From Deltaproteobacteria bacterium (GTDB lineage: Bacteria; Desulfobacterota; Desulfobulbia; Desulfobulbales; VMSU01), in contig JAJSAA010000277.1 in NCBI GenBank assembly GCA_024274995.1, forward strand, positions 1 through 20,954: DNA of 20,954 nucleotides, written 5' to 3'. Below are positions 13,015 through 20,954 of the stretch, in pieces. The notes beneath the pieces were generated by a model, which saw nothing but the letters and a program-made list of their open reading frames with translations, did no database searches and was not told the origin of the DNA. Each line of letters begins with the position of its first letter. Position 1 is the first letter of the stretch. The position numbers and the translations under genes are program-made.

Positions 13015-13810
13015 CTGGAATCAAATGTGGCAGGAGGGCAGACGCCGCAAGACCTGGCAGAGTAAAACTTCCGCCGACTGGAATAAACGGTCGGCGGGCT
13101 TTGCCAAGCGTCATAAAGACTCGGTGTTCGTTAAAGAATTTCTTAAAAGACTGCCCCTCTCTCCTGCCATGACTGTCCTTGATATGGGGTGTGGGCCCGG
13201 TACTCTCACCATTCCTCTCTCCCGCAAGGTCAGAGAGGTAACGGCGGTTGATTTTTCATCCGGGATGCTGGCCATTCTTGCTGAGCGGGCCGCCAAGGAC
13301 GGCCTTGATAATATAACCACCCGGCAAGGGGCCTGGGAAGATAACTGGCATACCCTCGGGGTAGGGCAATATGATCTGATAATAGCCTCCCGTTCCCTGG
13401 CCGTTGACGACTTAAAAGGTGCCCTTCACAAGCTGCGGCGGGCGGCCCGAGGCTGGGTATTTATAGGCGACCGGGTGGGCAGCGGCCCCTTTGATCCCGC
13501 CATGTTTGCCGCTATTGGCCGTCCCTTCGATCCGGGGCCGTATTATATCTATACTATCAACATTCTTTATCAAATGGGGATTTACGCCCGGCTCGATTTT
13601 ATTGATCTGCCAGCCAGCCGTAGTTATAAAACGCAGGAGGAGGCAATCAGCTCCTGGAGCTGGATGTTCAACGACTTGACCGCGGCAGAAAATGACAAAC
13701 TCAACCACCACCTCAGTGAACGTCTCGCCAGAAATAAGAAAGGATACTGGTATTTACGGGATGAACACTGCCCTTCATGGGCGATAATTTCCTGGCGGGA
13801 AAAGACGTAA
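13007..13810 (+). CDS. Class I SAM-dependent methyltransferase
   Basis: This 267-residue methyltransferase has motif I VLDMGCGPGTLTIPLS (57-72), the acidic D82 in AVDFSSGML, and a YDLIIASRSL motif IV. The N-terminal segment (MIDWNQMWQEGRRRKTWQSK) and the tryptophan- and tyrosine-rich C-terminus (KKGYWYLRDEHCPSWAIISW) look like substrate-binding caps. The substrate is unknown. Similar proteins occur in anaerobic delta-proteobacteria and methanogens, from memory. The GTG at 13007 is used as start: it has AGGGGAA upstream and overlaps the fmdB stop by 8 bp. It is the last gene before trkA, 20 bp away, so the two may be co-transcribed. Confidence 0.82.
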   Translation: MIDWNQMWQEGRRRKTWQSKTSADWNKRSAGFAKRHKDSVFVKEFLKRLPLSPAMTVLDMGCGPGTLTIPLSRKVREVTAVDFSSGMLAILAERAAKDGLDNITTRQGAWEDNWHTLGVGQYDLIIASRSLAVDDLKGALHKLRRAARGWVFIGDRVGSGPFDPAMFAAIGRPFDPGPYYIYTINILYQMGIYARLDFIDLPASRSYKTQEEAISSWSWMFNDLTAAENDKLNHHLSERLARNKKGYWYLRDEHCPSWAIISWREKT

Positions 13811-13830
13811 TCACAATAAAAAACTAAATT

Positions 13831-15174
13831 ATGCGAATCGTCATTATAGGGGCCGGAGCGGTTGGTTATCATCTGAGCGCCAAATTTTCAGACGAAGGAC
13901 ATGACGTTGTCCTGGTTGATCGGGAGGCCGCTAAATTAAGCCGCCTGGAACGAGAGCTTAATGTTCTTCCCGTCTGCGGCAGCGGGGCCTCTATCAAGGT
14001 GCTGGAGGAGGCCGGTATTGGGCGTGCCGATCTTCTGGTGGCCGTCACCAATAGCGACGAAGTCAATCTGGTGGCCTGTATTATCTCTCGGAATTACCAG
14101 ATCAAGACCCGTATTGCCAGGGTGCGTAATGAGGACTTTTATTCCCAGAATACCGCCTTAAACGAGAAGGCCCTGGGGATTGATCTCCTCATCAGCCCAG
14201 ACCGGGCCATTGGTGATGAAATTCTGCGCCTTTCTACCCTCTCCGGGGCCTTTGAGTCAGCTGAATTTGCCCATGGTCAGGTCATACTCCTTGGCTATAC
14301 GGTGGCGGCGGGGAACTCCAATATCGGCAAATCGCTTCTGGAGCTGAAGGGTATAATGGGGGTTATTGTTGCTATTATCCGCCAGGAAAAGACCATAATT
14401 CCCAGGGGCGGCGACATCATTCAGGCCGAGGATCGGATTTACATGGTGGCCCGTAAGAGCGATATGTCATCCACCAGCGGTCTGGTGCACCTCATGAGCC
14501 ATGAACCGAAGCAGGTATTCATTATTGGCGGCGGTGCCATTGGTTTCATGGTGGCCCGGCAGATGGAGAAAAAGAAGGTAAATGTCCGGCTAATTGAGCT
14601 GGATGCCGGGCGCTGCGATTTTTTAGCCGAAAATCTTAATAACACCACAGTGTTAAATGTTGACGGTTTAGATGCCCATAGTCTTCTCGATGAGGGGCTG
14701 GATCAGGCCGATCTCGTCATCGCCGTCACCGACAGCGATGAGACCAACCTCCTCGCCAGCCTGCTGGCCAAACATCATGGGGCCGGTAAATGTATAACCC
14801 GCATCTCCCGCCCTGATTTTGTGCCGCTGTTAGCCAAGTTAGGCATTGATGTGGCCCTGAGCCCGCGGCAGGTGGCGGCCAATATGATTTTACGCTTTGT
14901 GCGCACTGGCGGTACTATTGTCTCCGCCGCCTCGCTGCTCGGCAGTGATGCCGAGGTGGTGGAATTAAAGGTACCCAGCACGGATAAATTCAAGCACGCC
15001 ACCCTTCAGAGCTTAAAATTTCCTAAAGGTGCGGTATTAGGAGCCGTGGTGAGAAACAAAAAGCATCGGGTAATAATTCCCATTGGTACGACCAGGCTAC
15101 GGCCTGGCGACAATCTGGTGATCTTCGCCCTCCGTGAGGCGGTGCAGGAGGTTGCTGATTTTTTCGCGCCCTGA
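13831..15174 (+). CDS. trkA: Trk potassium uptake regulatory subunit TrkA
   Basis: This 447-residue cytoplasmic gating protein of the TrkH potassium channel has two tandem RCK units. The first Rossmann domain shows GAGAVGYHLS (7-16) with the acidic VLVDRE at the end of strand 2. The second starts at about residue 228 with IIGGGAIGFMVARQM. Each is followed by a TrkA-C domain (about 140-220 and 365-445). NAD(H) and nucleotide binding controls K+ flux through TrkH. The length is normal for the double-domain TrkA. trkH begins four bases after its stop codon, so the two are translationally linked. No good Shine-Dalgarno precedes the ATG. Confidence 0.95.
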   Translation: MRIVIIGAGAVGYHLSAKFSDEGHDVVLVDREAAKLSRLERELNVLPVCGSGASIKVLEEAGIGRADLLVAVTNSDEVNLVACIISRNYQIKTRIARVRNEDFYSQNTALNEKALGIDLLISPDRAIGDEILRLSTLSGAFESAEFAHGQVILLGYTVAAGNSNIGKSLLELKGIMGVIVAIIRQEKTIIPRGGDIIQAEDRIYMVARKSDMSSTSGLVHLMSHEPKQVFIIGGGAIGFMVARQMEKKKVNVRLIELDAGRCDFLAENLNNTTVLNVDGLDAHSLLDEGLDQADLVIAVTDSDETNLLASLLAKHHGAGKCITRISRPDFVPLLAKLGIDVALSPRQVAANMILRFVRTGGTIVSAASLLGSDAEVVELKVPSTDKFKHATLQSLKFPKGAVLGAVVRNKKHRVIIPIGTTRLRPGDNLVIFALREAVQEVADFFAP

Positions 15175-15178
15175 AATT

Positions 15179-16669
15179 ATGCGGACAGACGGCGTCTTAA
15201 ATATTCTCGGCAAATTATTACTGCTCATCTCCCTCTTTATTTTGCTGCCCATACCGGTAAGCCTCATCTACCATGACGGCATGACCAGGGCCTTTCTAAC
15301 CAGCGCCCTCATCGGCGCCCTTATGGGCGGATCTCTGATTGCCCTTTTCCCGCCCAATTCAGAATTAGGCTACCGGGACGGCTTCGCGGTAGCAACTTTC
15401 AGCTGGTTAGGGCTTGCCTTTCTTGGCGCCCTGCCCTTTTTTTTCAGCGGCAGCTTTCCTTCATTTGTTGACTGTTATTTTGAATCAATGTCCGGCTTTA
15501 CCACCACCGGCTCCACAATCCTAAGCAATATGGAGATTTTGCCCAGGAGCATGCTCTTTTGGCGGGCTCTGACCCATTGGATCGGCGGCATGGGGATTAT
15601 TGTTCTGTCTCTCGCTGTGCTGCCCCTCCTCGGGATTGGCGGCATGCAGCTCTTTCAGGCCGAGATGCCCGGCCCCACAAAAGAGCGGCTGGCTCCCCGA
15701 ATGCAGGACACAGCCCGTATCCTCTGGGGGGTATATGTCCTGATTACCTTTATAGAGATTATCCTCCTCATGTTAGGCGGCATGGATCTCTTTGATGCCT
15801 CCTGCCATGCCTTTGCCTCCTTGGCCACCGGCGGCTTCTCGACCTATACCGCCAGCGTCAGCGAGTTTAACTCCCCCTATATTGAGGCCGTTATAATCTT
15901 CTTCATGTTTGTGGCCGGAACCAATTTCACCCTCCATTATCACGCCCTCCATGGCCGCTGGCGGGTCTATTGGCAGAGCGAGGAATTCCGCTTCTACCTC
16001 ACCCTGGTGGCGGTATCCTCCCTAATTATTGTCCTTGCCAATCAGGGCCGCATATATCAATCATGGCTCACCAATATCCGGGACGCAGTCTTCCAGGTGG
16101 TGTCGATTATTACCACCACCGGTTTTGGTACGGCGGACTTTGATAAATGGCCGGCCCTCTGCAAGATCCTGTTGGTAGCCCTGATGTTCATCGGCGGCTG
16201 TGCTGGTTCCACCGGCGGTGGCATTAAAGTGGTGCGTATGCTCCTCTTTCTCAAATACGCCCGACTCCAACTCCGCAAGCTGGTGCATCCAAACGAGGTG
16301 AATACCATTAAGATGGGTAATATTAAAGTGCCGCAGGAGGTTATGCTCGGGGTTTTAGGCTTTCTGGCGATCTATATTGTTTTTTGCGGCCTGGCCTGTA
16401 TGGCGGTCACCGCTCAGGGGGTGGATATGATCACCGGGGTGACTGCCGTTATCGCCACTCTTAATAACATTGGCCCCGGACTGAATGCGGTGGGGCCCGT
16501 TCAGAATTTTGGTGCGCTACCCGCCCTTGCCAAGGTAATATTAATTATTTGCATGCTGGCCGGCCGCCTGGAACTTTATACGGTGGTGGTCTTATTGACT
16601 CCGGACTTCTGGAAGATGGCAAGAAGACCGAAATTGCGGAATTTTAAAAGGTTATCATTAAGCAGATGA
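15179..16669 (+). CDS. trkH: Trk potassium uptake channel subunit TrkH
   Basis: This 496-residue integral membrane protein forms the K+ pore. Four repeated P-loop filter segments are visible: TTTGSTIL (first), ATGGFSTY (second), TTTGFGTAD (third) and a degenerate fourth around NNIGPGLNAVG. A characteristic IGGCAGSTGGGIKVV lies between the third and fourth repeats, followed by LKYARLQLRKLVHPNEV. The start is taken as the ATG at 15179, just after the trkA stop, not an upstream codon overlapping trkA. This gives the hydrophobic N-terminus MRTDGVLNILGKLLLLISLF. Its stop codon overlaps the start of mnmG (ATGA, 16666-16669). Confidence 0.94.
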   Translation: MRTDGVLNILGKLLLLISLFILLPIPVSLIYHDGMTRAFLTSALIGALMGGSLIALFPPNSELGYRDGFAVATFSWLGLAFLGALPFFFSGSFPSFVDCYFESMSGFTTTGSTILSNMEILPRSMLFWRALTHWIGGMGIIVLSLAVLPLLGIGGMQLFQAEMPGPTKERLAPRMQDTARILWGVYVLITFIEIILLMLGGMDLFDASCHAFASLATGGFSTYTASVSEFNSPYIEAVIIFFMFVAGTNFTLHYHALHGRWRVYWQSEEFRFYLTLVAVSSLIIVLANQGRIYQSWLTNIRDAVFQVVSIITTTGFGTADFDKWPALCKILLVALMFIGGCAGSTGGGIKVVRMLLFLKYARLQLRKLVHPNEVNTIKMGNIKVPQEVMLGVLGFLAIYIVFCGLACMAVTAQGVDMITGVTAVIATLNNIGPGLNAVGPVQNFGALPALAKVILIICMLAGRLELYTVVVLLTPDFWKMARRPKLRNFKRLSLSR

Positions 16670-18537
16670 ATTATGAATATGATCTAATTGTGGTGGGTGC
16701 TGGTCATGCCGGCTGTGAAGCGGCTCTGGCTGCCGCTCGTATGGGCTGTAGAACCATGGTGGCAATTATTAACGCCGATGGTATCGGTGCCATGTCCTGT
16801 AACCCAGCCATCGGCGGCCTGGCCAAGGGCCATCTCGTTAAGGAGATTGATGCCTTAGGTGGCGAAATGGCCAGAAATATTGATGCCACCGCCATTCAAT
16901 TCCGGCAGCTCAACACTCGTAAAGGCCCGGCAGTCTGGTCTTCCCGAGCCCAGGCCGACCGCCTCCTTTACCGTCTGCGGATGAAAAAGGTCTTGGAGAA
17001 CCAGCCCGGTCTGGAGATTCGGCAGACGGTGGTAGACGGCCTACTCCTTAATAAAAACCGTGTAGGCGGGGTCATCACCTCCCTTGGCGAAGAAATTACG
17101 GCCCGCAGCGTGGTTATTGTTACCGGCACCTTTATGAACGGACTGATTCATATCGGCTTGAAGAATTTTCCTGCCGGTCGTCTTGGGGATGCCCCCTCCC
17201 TGCGCCTGCCGGAACACCTGCGGGCGCTTGGTTTCAATATGGGCCGCATGAAGACCGGGACCACGCCCCGCTTAGACGGTAAAAGTATTGATTTCAGCGA
17301 GCTGACCCCGCAATATAGTGATGATCCGCCCCGCATGTTTTCCTTCTCTAACCAAGGGACGCCGTCTCTGCCCCAGCGCCCGTGCTATATTACCCATACC
17401 AACGAACAGACCCATGCGGTTATCCGCCGCGGCCTGGATCGTTCACCCATGTTCACCGGCATTATAGAGGGGGTTGGAGCCCGCTATTGTCCATCCATTG
17501 AGGATAAGGTGGCTCGCTTTCCAGACAAGACACGGCACCAGATATTTCTTGAGCCAGAGGGCCTGGAGACGGTGGAAATATATCCCAACGGTGTCCCCAC
17601 CAGTCTGCCCCTTGATATCCAGCGTGACATGCTGCACAGCATCAAGGGTCTGGAGGAGGTTAAGATAATCCGGCCCGGCTACGCCATTGAATACGATTAT
17701 ATTGATCCTCTGGAACTAAAGCCCTCCCTCGAGACCAAGAGGATTGGCGGCCTCTTTCTCGCCGGGCAGATTAACGGCACCTCCGGCTACGAAGAGGCGG
17801 CTGCCCAGGGCCTCATGGCCGGTATCAACGCGGTGAAATATTGCCGGGCCGAGGAACCCCTGATTCTGGATCGTTCCCAGGCCTATATCGGGGTCTTAAT
17901 TGATGATCTGGTAACACTGGGCACCAAGGAACCTTACCGCCTGTTCACCTCCAGGGCTGAATACCGCCTTCTGCTGCGGGAGGATAACGCCGATCTGCGG
18001 CTGCGGGATATCGGCCGCTCTCTGGGGCTGATTGATGATGAGACCTACAGCGCTTTCTGCCGGAAACGGGACGAAATAGCCGAAAACATGACCTGGTTGA
18101 CCAGCAGTAATCTAAAGCCGACAGCGGAGATTAACCAGGAACTGACCGCCCTGAACAGCTCGGCTCTGCGAGAGCCCGCTCTCCTGGTTGATCTTCTGCG
18201 GCGGCCCGAAATCAGCCTTGCCAGCCTCATCAAATTGAGCGGGGCGCAGAAACGTAAAATAACCCTCCCGGCCGCCCGTGAACTTGAACTGCAGGTCAAA
18301 TACCAGGGTTATATTAAGCGCCAGAATGAACAGGTGGCTAATTTTAAAAAATTTGAAAAGTCCCTGCTGCCCGCTGACCTGGATTATACCGCCTTTCATG
18401 GCTTATCCAACGAGGTAGTGGAAAAACTCCAGGCCATAAGACCCCGCTCCCTGGGCCAGGCCTGCCGGATTTCCGGTATAACCCCAGCGGCCATTGCCAT
18501 TTTGCAGGTTCATCTGAAAAAACACGGTCTGCTTTGA
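16666..18537 (+). CDS. mnmG: tRNA uridine-5-carboxymethylaminomethyl modification enzyme MnmG
   Basis: This 623-residue FAD enzyme acts with MnmE to install the (carboxymethyl)aminomethyl group on U34 of certain tRNAs. Visible are the dinucleotide motif VVGAGHAGCEAALAAARMG near the N-terminus, SCNPAIGGLAKGHLVKEIDA, the ARYCPSIEDKV segment with the catalytic-region cysteine, AGQINGTSGYEEAAAQGLMA, and the C-terminal helical MnmE/tRNA-binding domain (EKLQAIRPRSLGQACRISGI). The length fits bacterial MnmG (about 620-630). The gene overlaps trkH by 4 bp and is followed by a CoA-binding-domain gene, so it is transcribed with the Trk genes. mnmE is not in this window. Confidence 0.97.
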   Translation: MNYEYDLIVVGAGHAGCEAALAAARMGCRTMVAIINADGIGAMSCNPAIGGLAKGHLVKEIDALGGEMARNIDATAIQFRQLNTRKGPAVWSSRAQADRLLYRLRMKKVLENQPGLEIRQTVVDGLLLNKNRVGGVITSLGEEITARSVVIVTGTFMNGLIHIGLKNFPAGRLGDAPSLRLPEHLRALGFNMGRMKTGTTPRLDGKSIDFSELTPQYSDDPPRMFSFSNQGTPSLPQRPCYITHTNEQTHAVIRRGLDRSPMFTGIIEGVGARYCPSIEDKVARFPDKTRHQIFLEPEGLETVEIYPNGVPTSLPLDIQRDMLHSIKGLEEVKIIRPGYAIEYDYIDPLELKPSLETKRIGGLFLAGQINGTSGYEEAAAQGLMAGINAVKYCRAEEPLILDRSQAYIGVLIDDLVTLGTKEPYRLFTSRAEYRLLLREDNADLRLRDIGRSLGLIDDETYSAFCRKRDEIAENMTWLTSSNLKPTAEINQELTALNSSALREPALLVDLLRRPEISLASLIKLSGAQKRKITLPAARELELQVKYQGYIKRQNEQVANFKKFEKSLLPADLDYTAFHGLSNEVVEKLQAIRPRSLGQACRISGITPAAIAILQVHLKKHGLL

Positions 18538-18554
18538 ATGAGGAGAGTGTGACG

Positions 18555-18986
18555 ATGCCCAAATTAAGAACCATAAATGATGAAGATCTCAGCCGTATAT
18601 TAACCAATGCGCGGCGGATCGCGGTGGTGGGAATATCGCCCAAACCTAACCGTCCCAGTAATAAGGTGGCCGCCTATTTAATGGCCGCGGGTTTTGAGGT
18701 GATTCCGGTAAATCCCGGTCAGAGTACAATTATGGGACTCAAATGTTATCCCGATTTAGAGAGTATTCCCGGCCGGGTGGATATTGTTGATGTCTTTCGG
18801 CGGCCCGCTGAGGTTTCGGCCATTGTTGACAGCACTCTCAAGATCAAGGCCCAGGTCTTATGGCTGCAACTGGGGGTCAGTGAGGCGGAGGCGGCCAGGC
18901 GGGCCCAGGCTGCCGGACTCACCGTAATGACGGAGCGCTGCCTGAAGGTTGAGCACCAGCGTCTTAAAGATTCAGGCTTTTTGTAA
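18555..18986 (+). CDS. CoA-binding domain protein (YccU-like)
   Basis: This 143-residue protein is a stand-alone Rossmann-type CoA-binding domain (CoA_binding_2). It shows RRIAVVGISPKPNRPSNKVA, GFEVIPVNPGQ, DIVDVFRRPAEVSAIVD and a late QVLWLQLGVSEAEAARRA. A cysteine near the end in VMTERCLKVEH is a conserved feature of the family. Its cellular function is not established. The ATG at 18555 is preferred to a TTG at 18534, which overlaps the mnmG stop: GAGGAG at 18540-18545 is then a well-placed ribosome-binding site. The 3' end overlaps the convergent cinA gene by 15 bp and no terminator separates them. Confidence 0.88.
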   Translation: MPKLRTINDEDLSRILTNARRIAVVGISPKPNRPSNKVAAYLMAAGFEVIPVNPGQSTIMGLKCYPDLESIPGRVDIVDVFRRPAEVSAIVDSTLKIKAQVLWLQLGVSEAEAARRAQAAGLTVMTERCLKVEHQRLKDSGFL

Positions 18987-20228
18987 AAGCAGACGGCGCA
19001 AAATATCCAGGCCGGTCTGGGCGGCAATGGCCTGAATCTGCCCCCTGGTGCCGGAAAAATGGTGGAGATAATGGCGGCATTCTCCCTGGTAATCACTGCC
19101 GAAATAGATTGTGCCCACCGGCTTTTCCTTACTGCCGCCATCCGGGCCGGCAATGCCGGTCACCGAGAGTGCTGCATCGGCTCCACTTAAATCCCGCAGG
19201 CCGCGGGCCATCTCCCTGGCCGTTTCAGCGCTTACCGCTCCATGTCGTTCCAAGGTTCGCGGGCTGACATGCAGAATATCCATCTTCAATTGATTGCTGT
19301 AGGCGACAACTCCGCCCAGGAAATAGGCGGAGCTGCCGGGAATAGTGGTAATATGGTGAGCGATAAGGCCGCCGGTACAGGATTCGGCCACCACCACTTT
19401 CTTCCCCTCACGGCGCAGCAGGTCGCCAACACAGCCAGCCATGGTCTCATCATCAAAGCCATAAATATATGCACCAAGAGCCTGCTTTATACGTTTATCA
19501 AAGACCTGCAAAAGAGCCTCGCTCTCGGCGGCATCAGCCCCGAGAGCGGTGAGACTTAAATGCACCTCCGGGAAAACAGGATAATAACCAATCCTGACCA
19601 TGGAGTTGTTATCCTCAAAATGCCGCACCCGCTCGTTAACCTCGGTCTCCGGCAGCCCAAAAACCCGGTACAGGCGCTGCCGCACCTGGCGATGCTGCCG
19701 CCCAGGCCATTCCCGCAGCCGGGGCAGGACGTAGTTTTTTAATAATTCCTGCATTTCGCGGGGTACACCAGGCAGGAAAAATATGGGTTTTTCTTCATGC
19801 ACCAAAACATATCCGGCCATGTTACCCTTGGGATTTAAGGCCTCGGCCCCGGCTGGTAACCAGGCCAGTTTTTCAAGATGAATCCCCTTGGGCGGTGTTT
19901 GACTCTGATCGTGAGTAGTCAGGCTGCTTTTTATCTGGGCCAGGATTTCCGGATGAAAGGTAACCGGCCGTTCCAGCACCCTGGCCACGGCCTCGGTGGT
20001 AAGATCGTCGGTCGTGGGGCCTAATCCGCCGGTAACAATGACAAAATCCGCCCGGTTTAAGGCCTTTTTAAGGGCTGAGCCGATCAGCTCTGGTGAATCA
20101 CCGATGGTGGCCATGGCCACTATTTCATGGCCCATGGCAAAGAGGTGATAGGCGGCAAAATTACTGGTCTGGTTCAAAATCCGCCCCGAGGTCAACTCAT
20201 CTCCAATGGCAATAATCTCTCCAATCAT
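18972..20228 (-). CDS. cinA: CinA-family protein, NMN deamidase type
   Basis: This 418-residue protein has two domains. The N-terminal molybdopterin-binding-like domain (1-170) has GDELTSGRILNQTS and VTGGLGPTTDDLT. The C-terminal CinA amidase domain (about 260-415) has VVAESCTGGLIAHHITTIPG, SSAYFLGGVVAYSNQLKMD and the closing SVTGIAGPDGGS. CinA proteins hydrolyse nicotinamide mononucleotide to recycle NAD by-products; the N-terminal domain adds ADP-ribose pyrophosphatase activity in characterised members. The name comes from competence in Gram-positives, and competence is not implied here. The length is typical (410-420). A ribosome-binding AAGGGG precedes the ATG. It lies 29 bp downstream of mtaB on the same strand. 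Confidence 0.94.
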   Translation of the reverse strand: MIGEIIAIGDELTSGRILNQTSNFAAYHLFAMGHEIVAMATIGDSPELIGSALKKALNRADFVIVTGGLGPTTDDLTTEAVARVLERPVTFHPEILAQIKSSLTTHDQSQTPPKGIHLEKLAWLPAGAEALNPKGNMAGYVLVHEEKPIFFLPGVPREMQELLKNYVLPRLREWPGRQHRQVRQRLYRVFGLPETEVNERVRHFEDNNSMVRIGYYPVFPEVHLSLTALGADAAESEALLQVFDKRIKQALGAYIYGFDDETMAGCVGDLLRREGKKVVVAESCTGGLIAHHITTIPGSSAYFLGGVVAYSNQLKMDILHVSPRTLERHGAVSAETAREMARGLRDLSGADAALSVTGIAGPDGGSKEKPVGTIYFGSDYQGECRHYLHHFSGTRGQIQAIAAQTGLDILRRLLLQKA

Positions 20229-20257
20229 CTGTTAAGCCCCTTTTCTTGAATTCTCAA

Positions 20258-20954
20258 CTATTCAGCAATAACACCAAAGACATCTTCCTCTCGTACCTCA
20301 CGCGCCTCAACTTCGACCACGGTGTTGGCCGCGGAGGCCGGGGCCTTAAAATGAATTGGCACATAATTTTCGCTGAAGCCCTTCATTAACTTGAAATGAT
20401 TAGCGGCATTTTCGGCCAGCACCTTATGAGTACGACCCAGCTGCCGCCGATAAAATTCGGTCCGTTTCTCCTGGCCCAGAATCCGTAGCCGAGCCGCCCG
20501 TTCCTGCTTGATGGGGGCTGGAATCTGGTTCGGCATTTCAGCGGCGGCAGTGCCGGGCCGTCTGGAATAAGGAAAGACGTGCAGATAGGTAATCGGTAAA
20601 TCAGCGATCAACTCACAGGTGTGGCGAAACATCGCCTCGTTTTCACCGGGGAACCCCACCACTGTGTCCAGGCCAATTGCCGCCTCCGGCATAAGGTGTT
20701 GAATATTCTGTACTACATGCCGGAAGTCATCCACCGTGTAGCGCCGCCGCATCCGGCGCAAAATCAGGGGATCGCCGCTCTGCAGAGGCAGATGAAAATG
20801 AGGCATGAAGCGGCGGGAAGCGGCGAGAAATTCCAATAATTCATTATCCAGCTCGCCGGGTTCAAGGGAGCTGATACGGTAACGCAAATTATGCTCCGCG
20901 CCATCAAGCTCCCGCACCAGCTCCGTAAAGGAGAGGGCCGGCCGTAGATCCTGG
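20258..20954 (-). CDS. mtaB: MtaB-type tRNA methylthiotransferase, 5' part outside window
   Basis: Only the C-terminal 232 codons are present; the frame stays open to the window edge. The visible part is the second half of the radical SAM core, with RYRISSLEPGELDNELLEF, MPHFHLPLQSGDPLILRRMR, AIGLDTVVGFPGENEAMFR and YLHVFPYSRRPGTAAAEMP. A TRAM-like C-terminal segment follows (about KVLAENAANH, ENYVPIHF, TVVEVEAREV). The LHVFPYS-RPGT motif is typical of the MtaB branch, which makes 2-methylthio-N6-threonylcarbamoyladenosine (ms2t6A37) in tRNA. The two iron-sulfur cysteine motifs must lie in the missing N-terminal part. The subgroup call (MtaB rather than MiaB or RimO) is by motif resemblance. 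Confidence 0.85.
   Translation of the reverse strand, partial: QDLRPALSFTELVRELDGAEHNLRYRISSLEPGELDNELLEFLAASRRFMPHFHLPLQSGDPLILRRMRRRYTVDDFRHVVQNIQHLMPEAAIGLDTVVGFPGENEAMFRHTCELIADLPITYLHVFPYSRRPGTAAAEMPNQIPAPIKQERAARLRILGQEKRTEFYRRQLGRTHKVLAENAANHFKLMKGFSENYVPIHFKAPASAANTVVEVEAREVREEDVFGVIAE

Noticed and set aside
15134..15178. Longer N-terminus for TrkH overlapping trkA
   Set aside because: The added residues (MRRCRRLLIFSRPEI) are the out-of-frame trkA end. The ATG at 15179 gives the normal hydrophobic start.
1..20954. tRNA, rRNA, CRISPR array or complete transposase gene
   Set aside because: None seen: no spaced direct-repeat array, no cloverleaf-like gene in the gaps, and no transposase-like protein.

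Overview
The window looks like chromosomal DNA of a Gram-negative bacterium. It carries an LPS-export pair (lptA, lptB), rpoN, rapZ and a FliK-like hook-length protein. Gene order and protein flavour (lptA-lptB-rpoN-rapZ, an FmdB variant of the YEYEH type, a TIGR03790-type protein, GC near 50%) suggest Desulfobacterota, possibly Desulfobulbales. That placement is inference from family resemblance; there is no rRNA to test it.

Layout. 1-855 (minus): 5' part of a secreted TIGR03790-like protein. 920-1078 (plus): a tiny two-helix membrane ORF interrupted by one in-frame TGA that forms a CPPU motif, followed by a SECIS-like hairpin. It is a candidate undescribed selenoprotein and the most interesting item here. 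1089-1838: a metallo-beta-lactamase-fold hydrolase with an unusual metal site. 1975-5663: lptA-lptB-rpoN-rapZ, with lptC and hpf missing from their usual places. 5778-7736: an accessory segment holding an ArsR-type regulator with two well-spaced cysteines, a YgaP-like membrane protein and a DUF1566 protein. It is bracketed by two copies of an ~82-bp miniature element. Each copy has GTAA-type inverted ends and its own perfect 8-bp target duplication, which points to an IS66-family MITE.

8009-10491: a FliK-like gene and a convergent 14-TM-type MFS exporter. 10596-11717: a TlpA/ResA-like thioredoxin followed by two paralogous secreted microproteins, ended by a strong terminator. 11861-13810: two methyltransferases flanking an FmdB-type zinc-ribbon gene, with a structured intergenic stretch before fmdB. 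13831-18986: trkA-trkH-mnmG-CoA-binding protein, tightly packed and probably one operon. 18972-20954 (minus): mtaB (5' part missing) followed by cinA.

Together these are housekeeping modules (LPS transport, nitrogen-type sigma factor, K+ uptake, tRNA modification) with a thiol/sulfur theme in the accessory genes: the CPPU membrane peptide, a putative persulfide-sensing ArsR with its DUF2892 partner, the CPPC thioredoxin, and small exported proteins with a conserved cysteine pair. No tRNA, rRNA, CRISPR array or complete transposase gene was seen.
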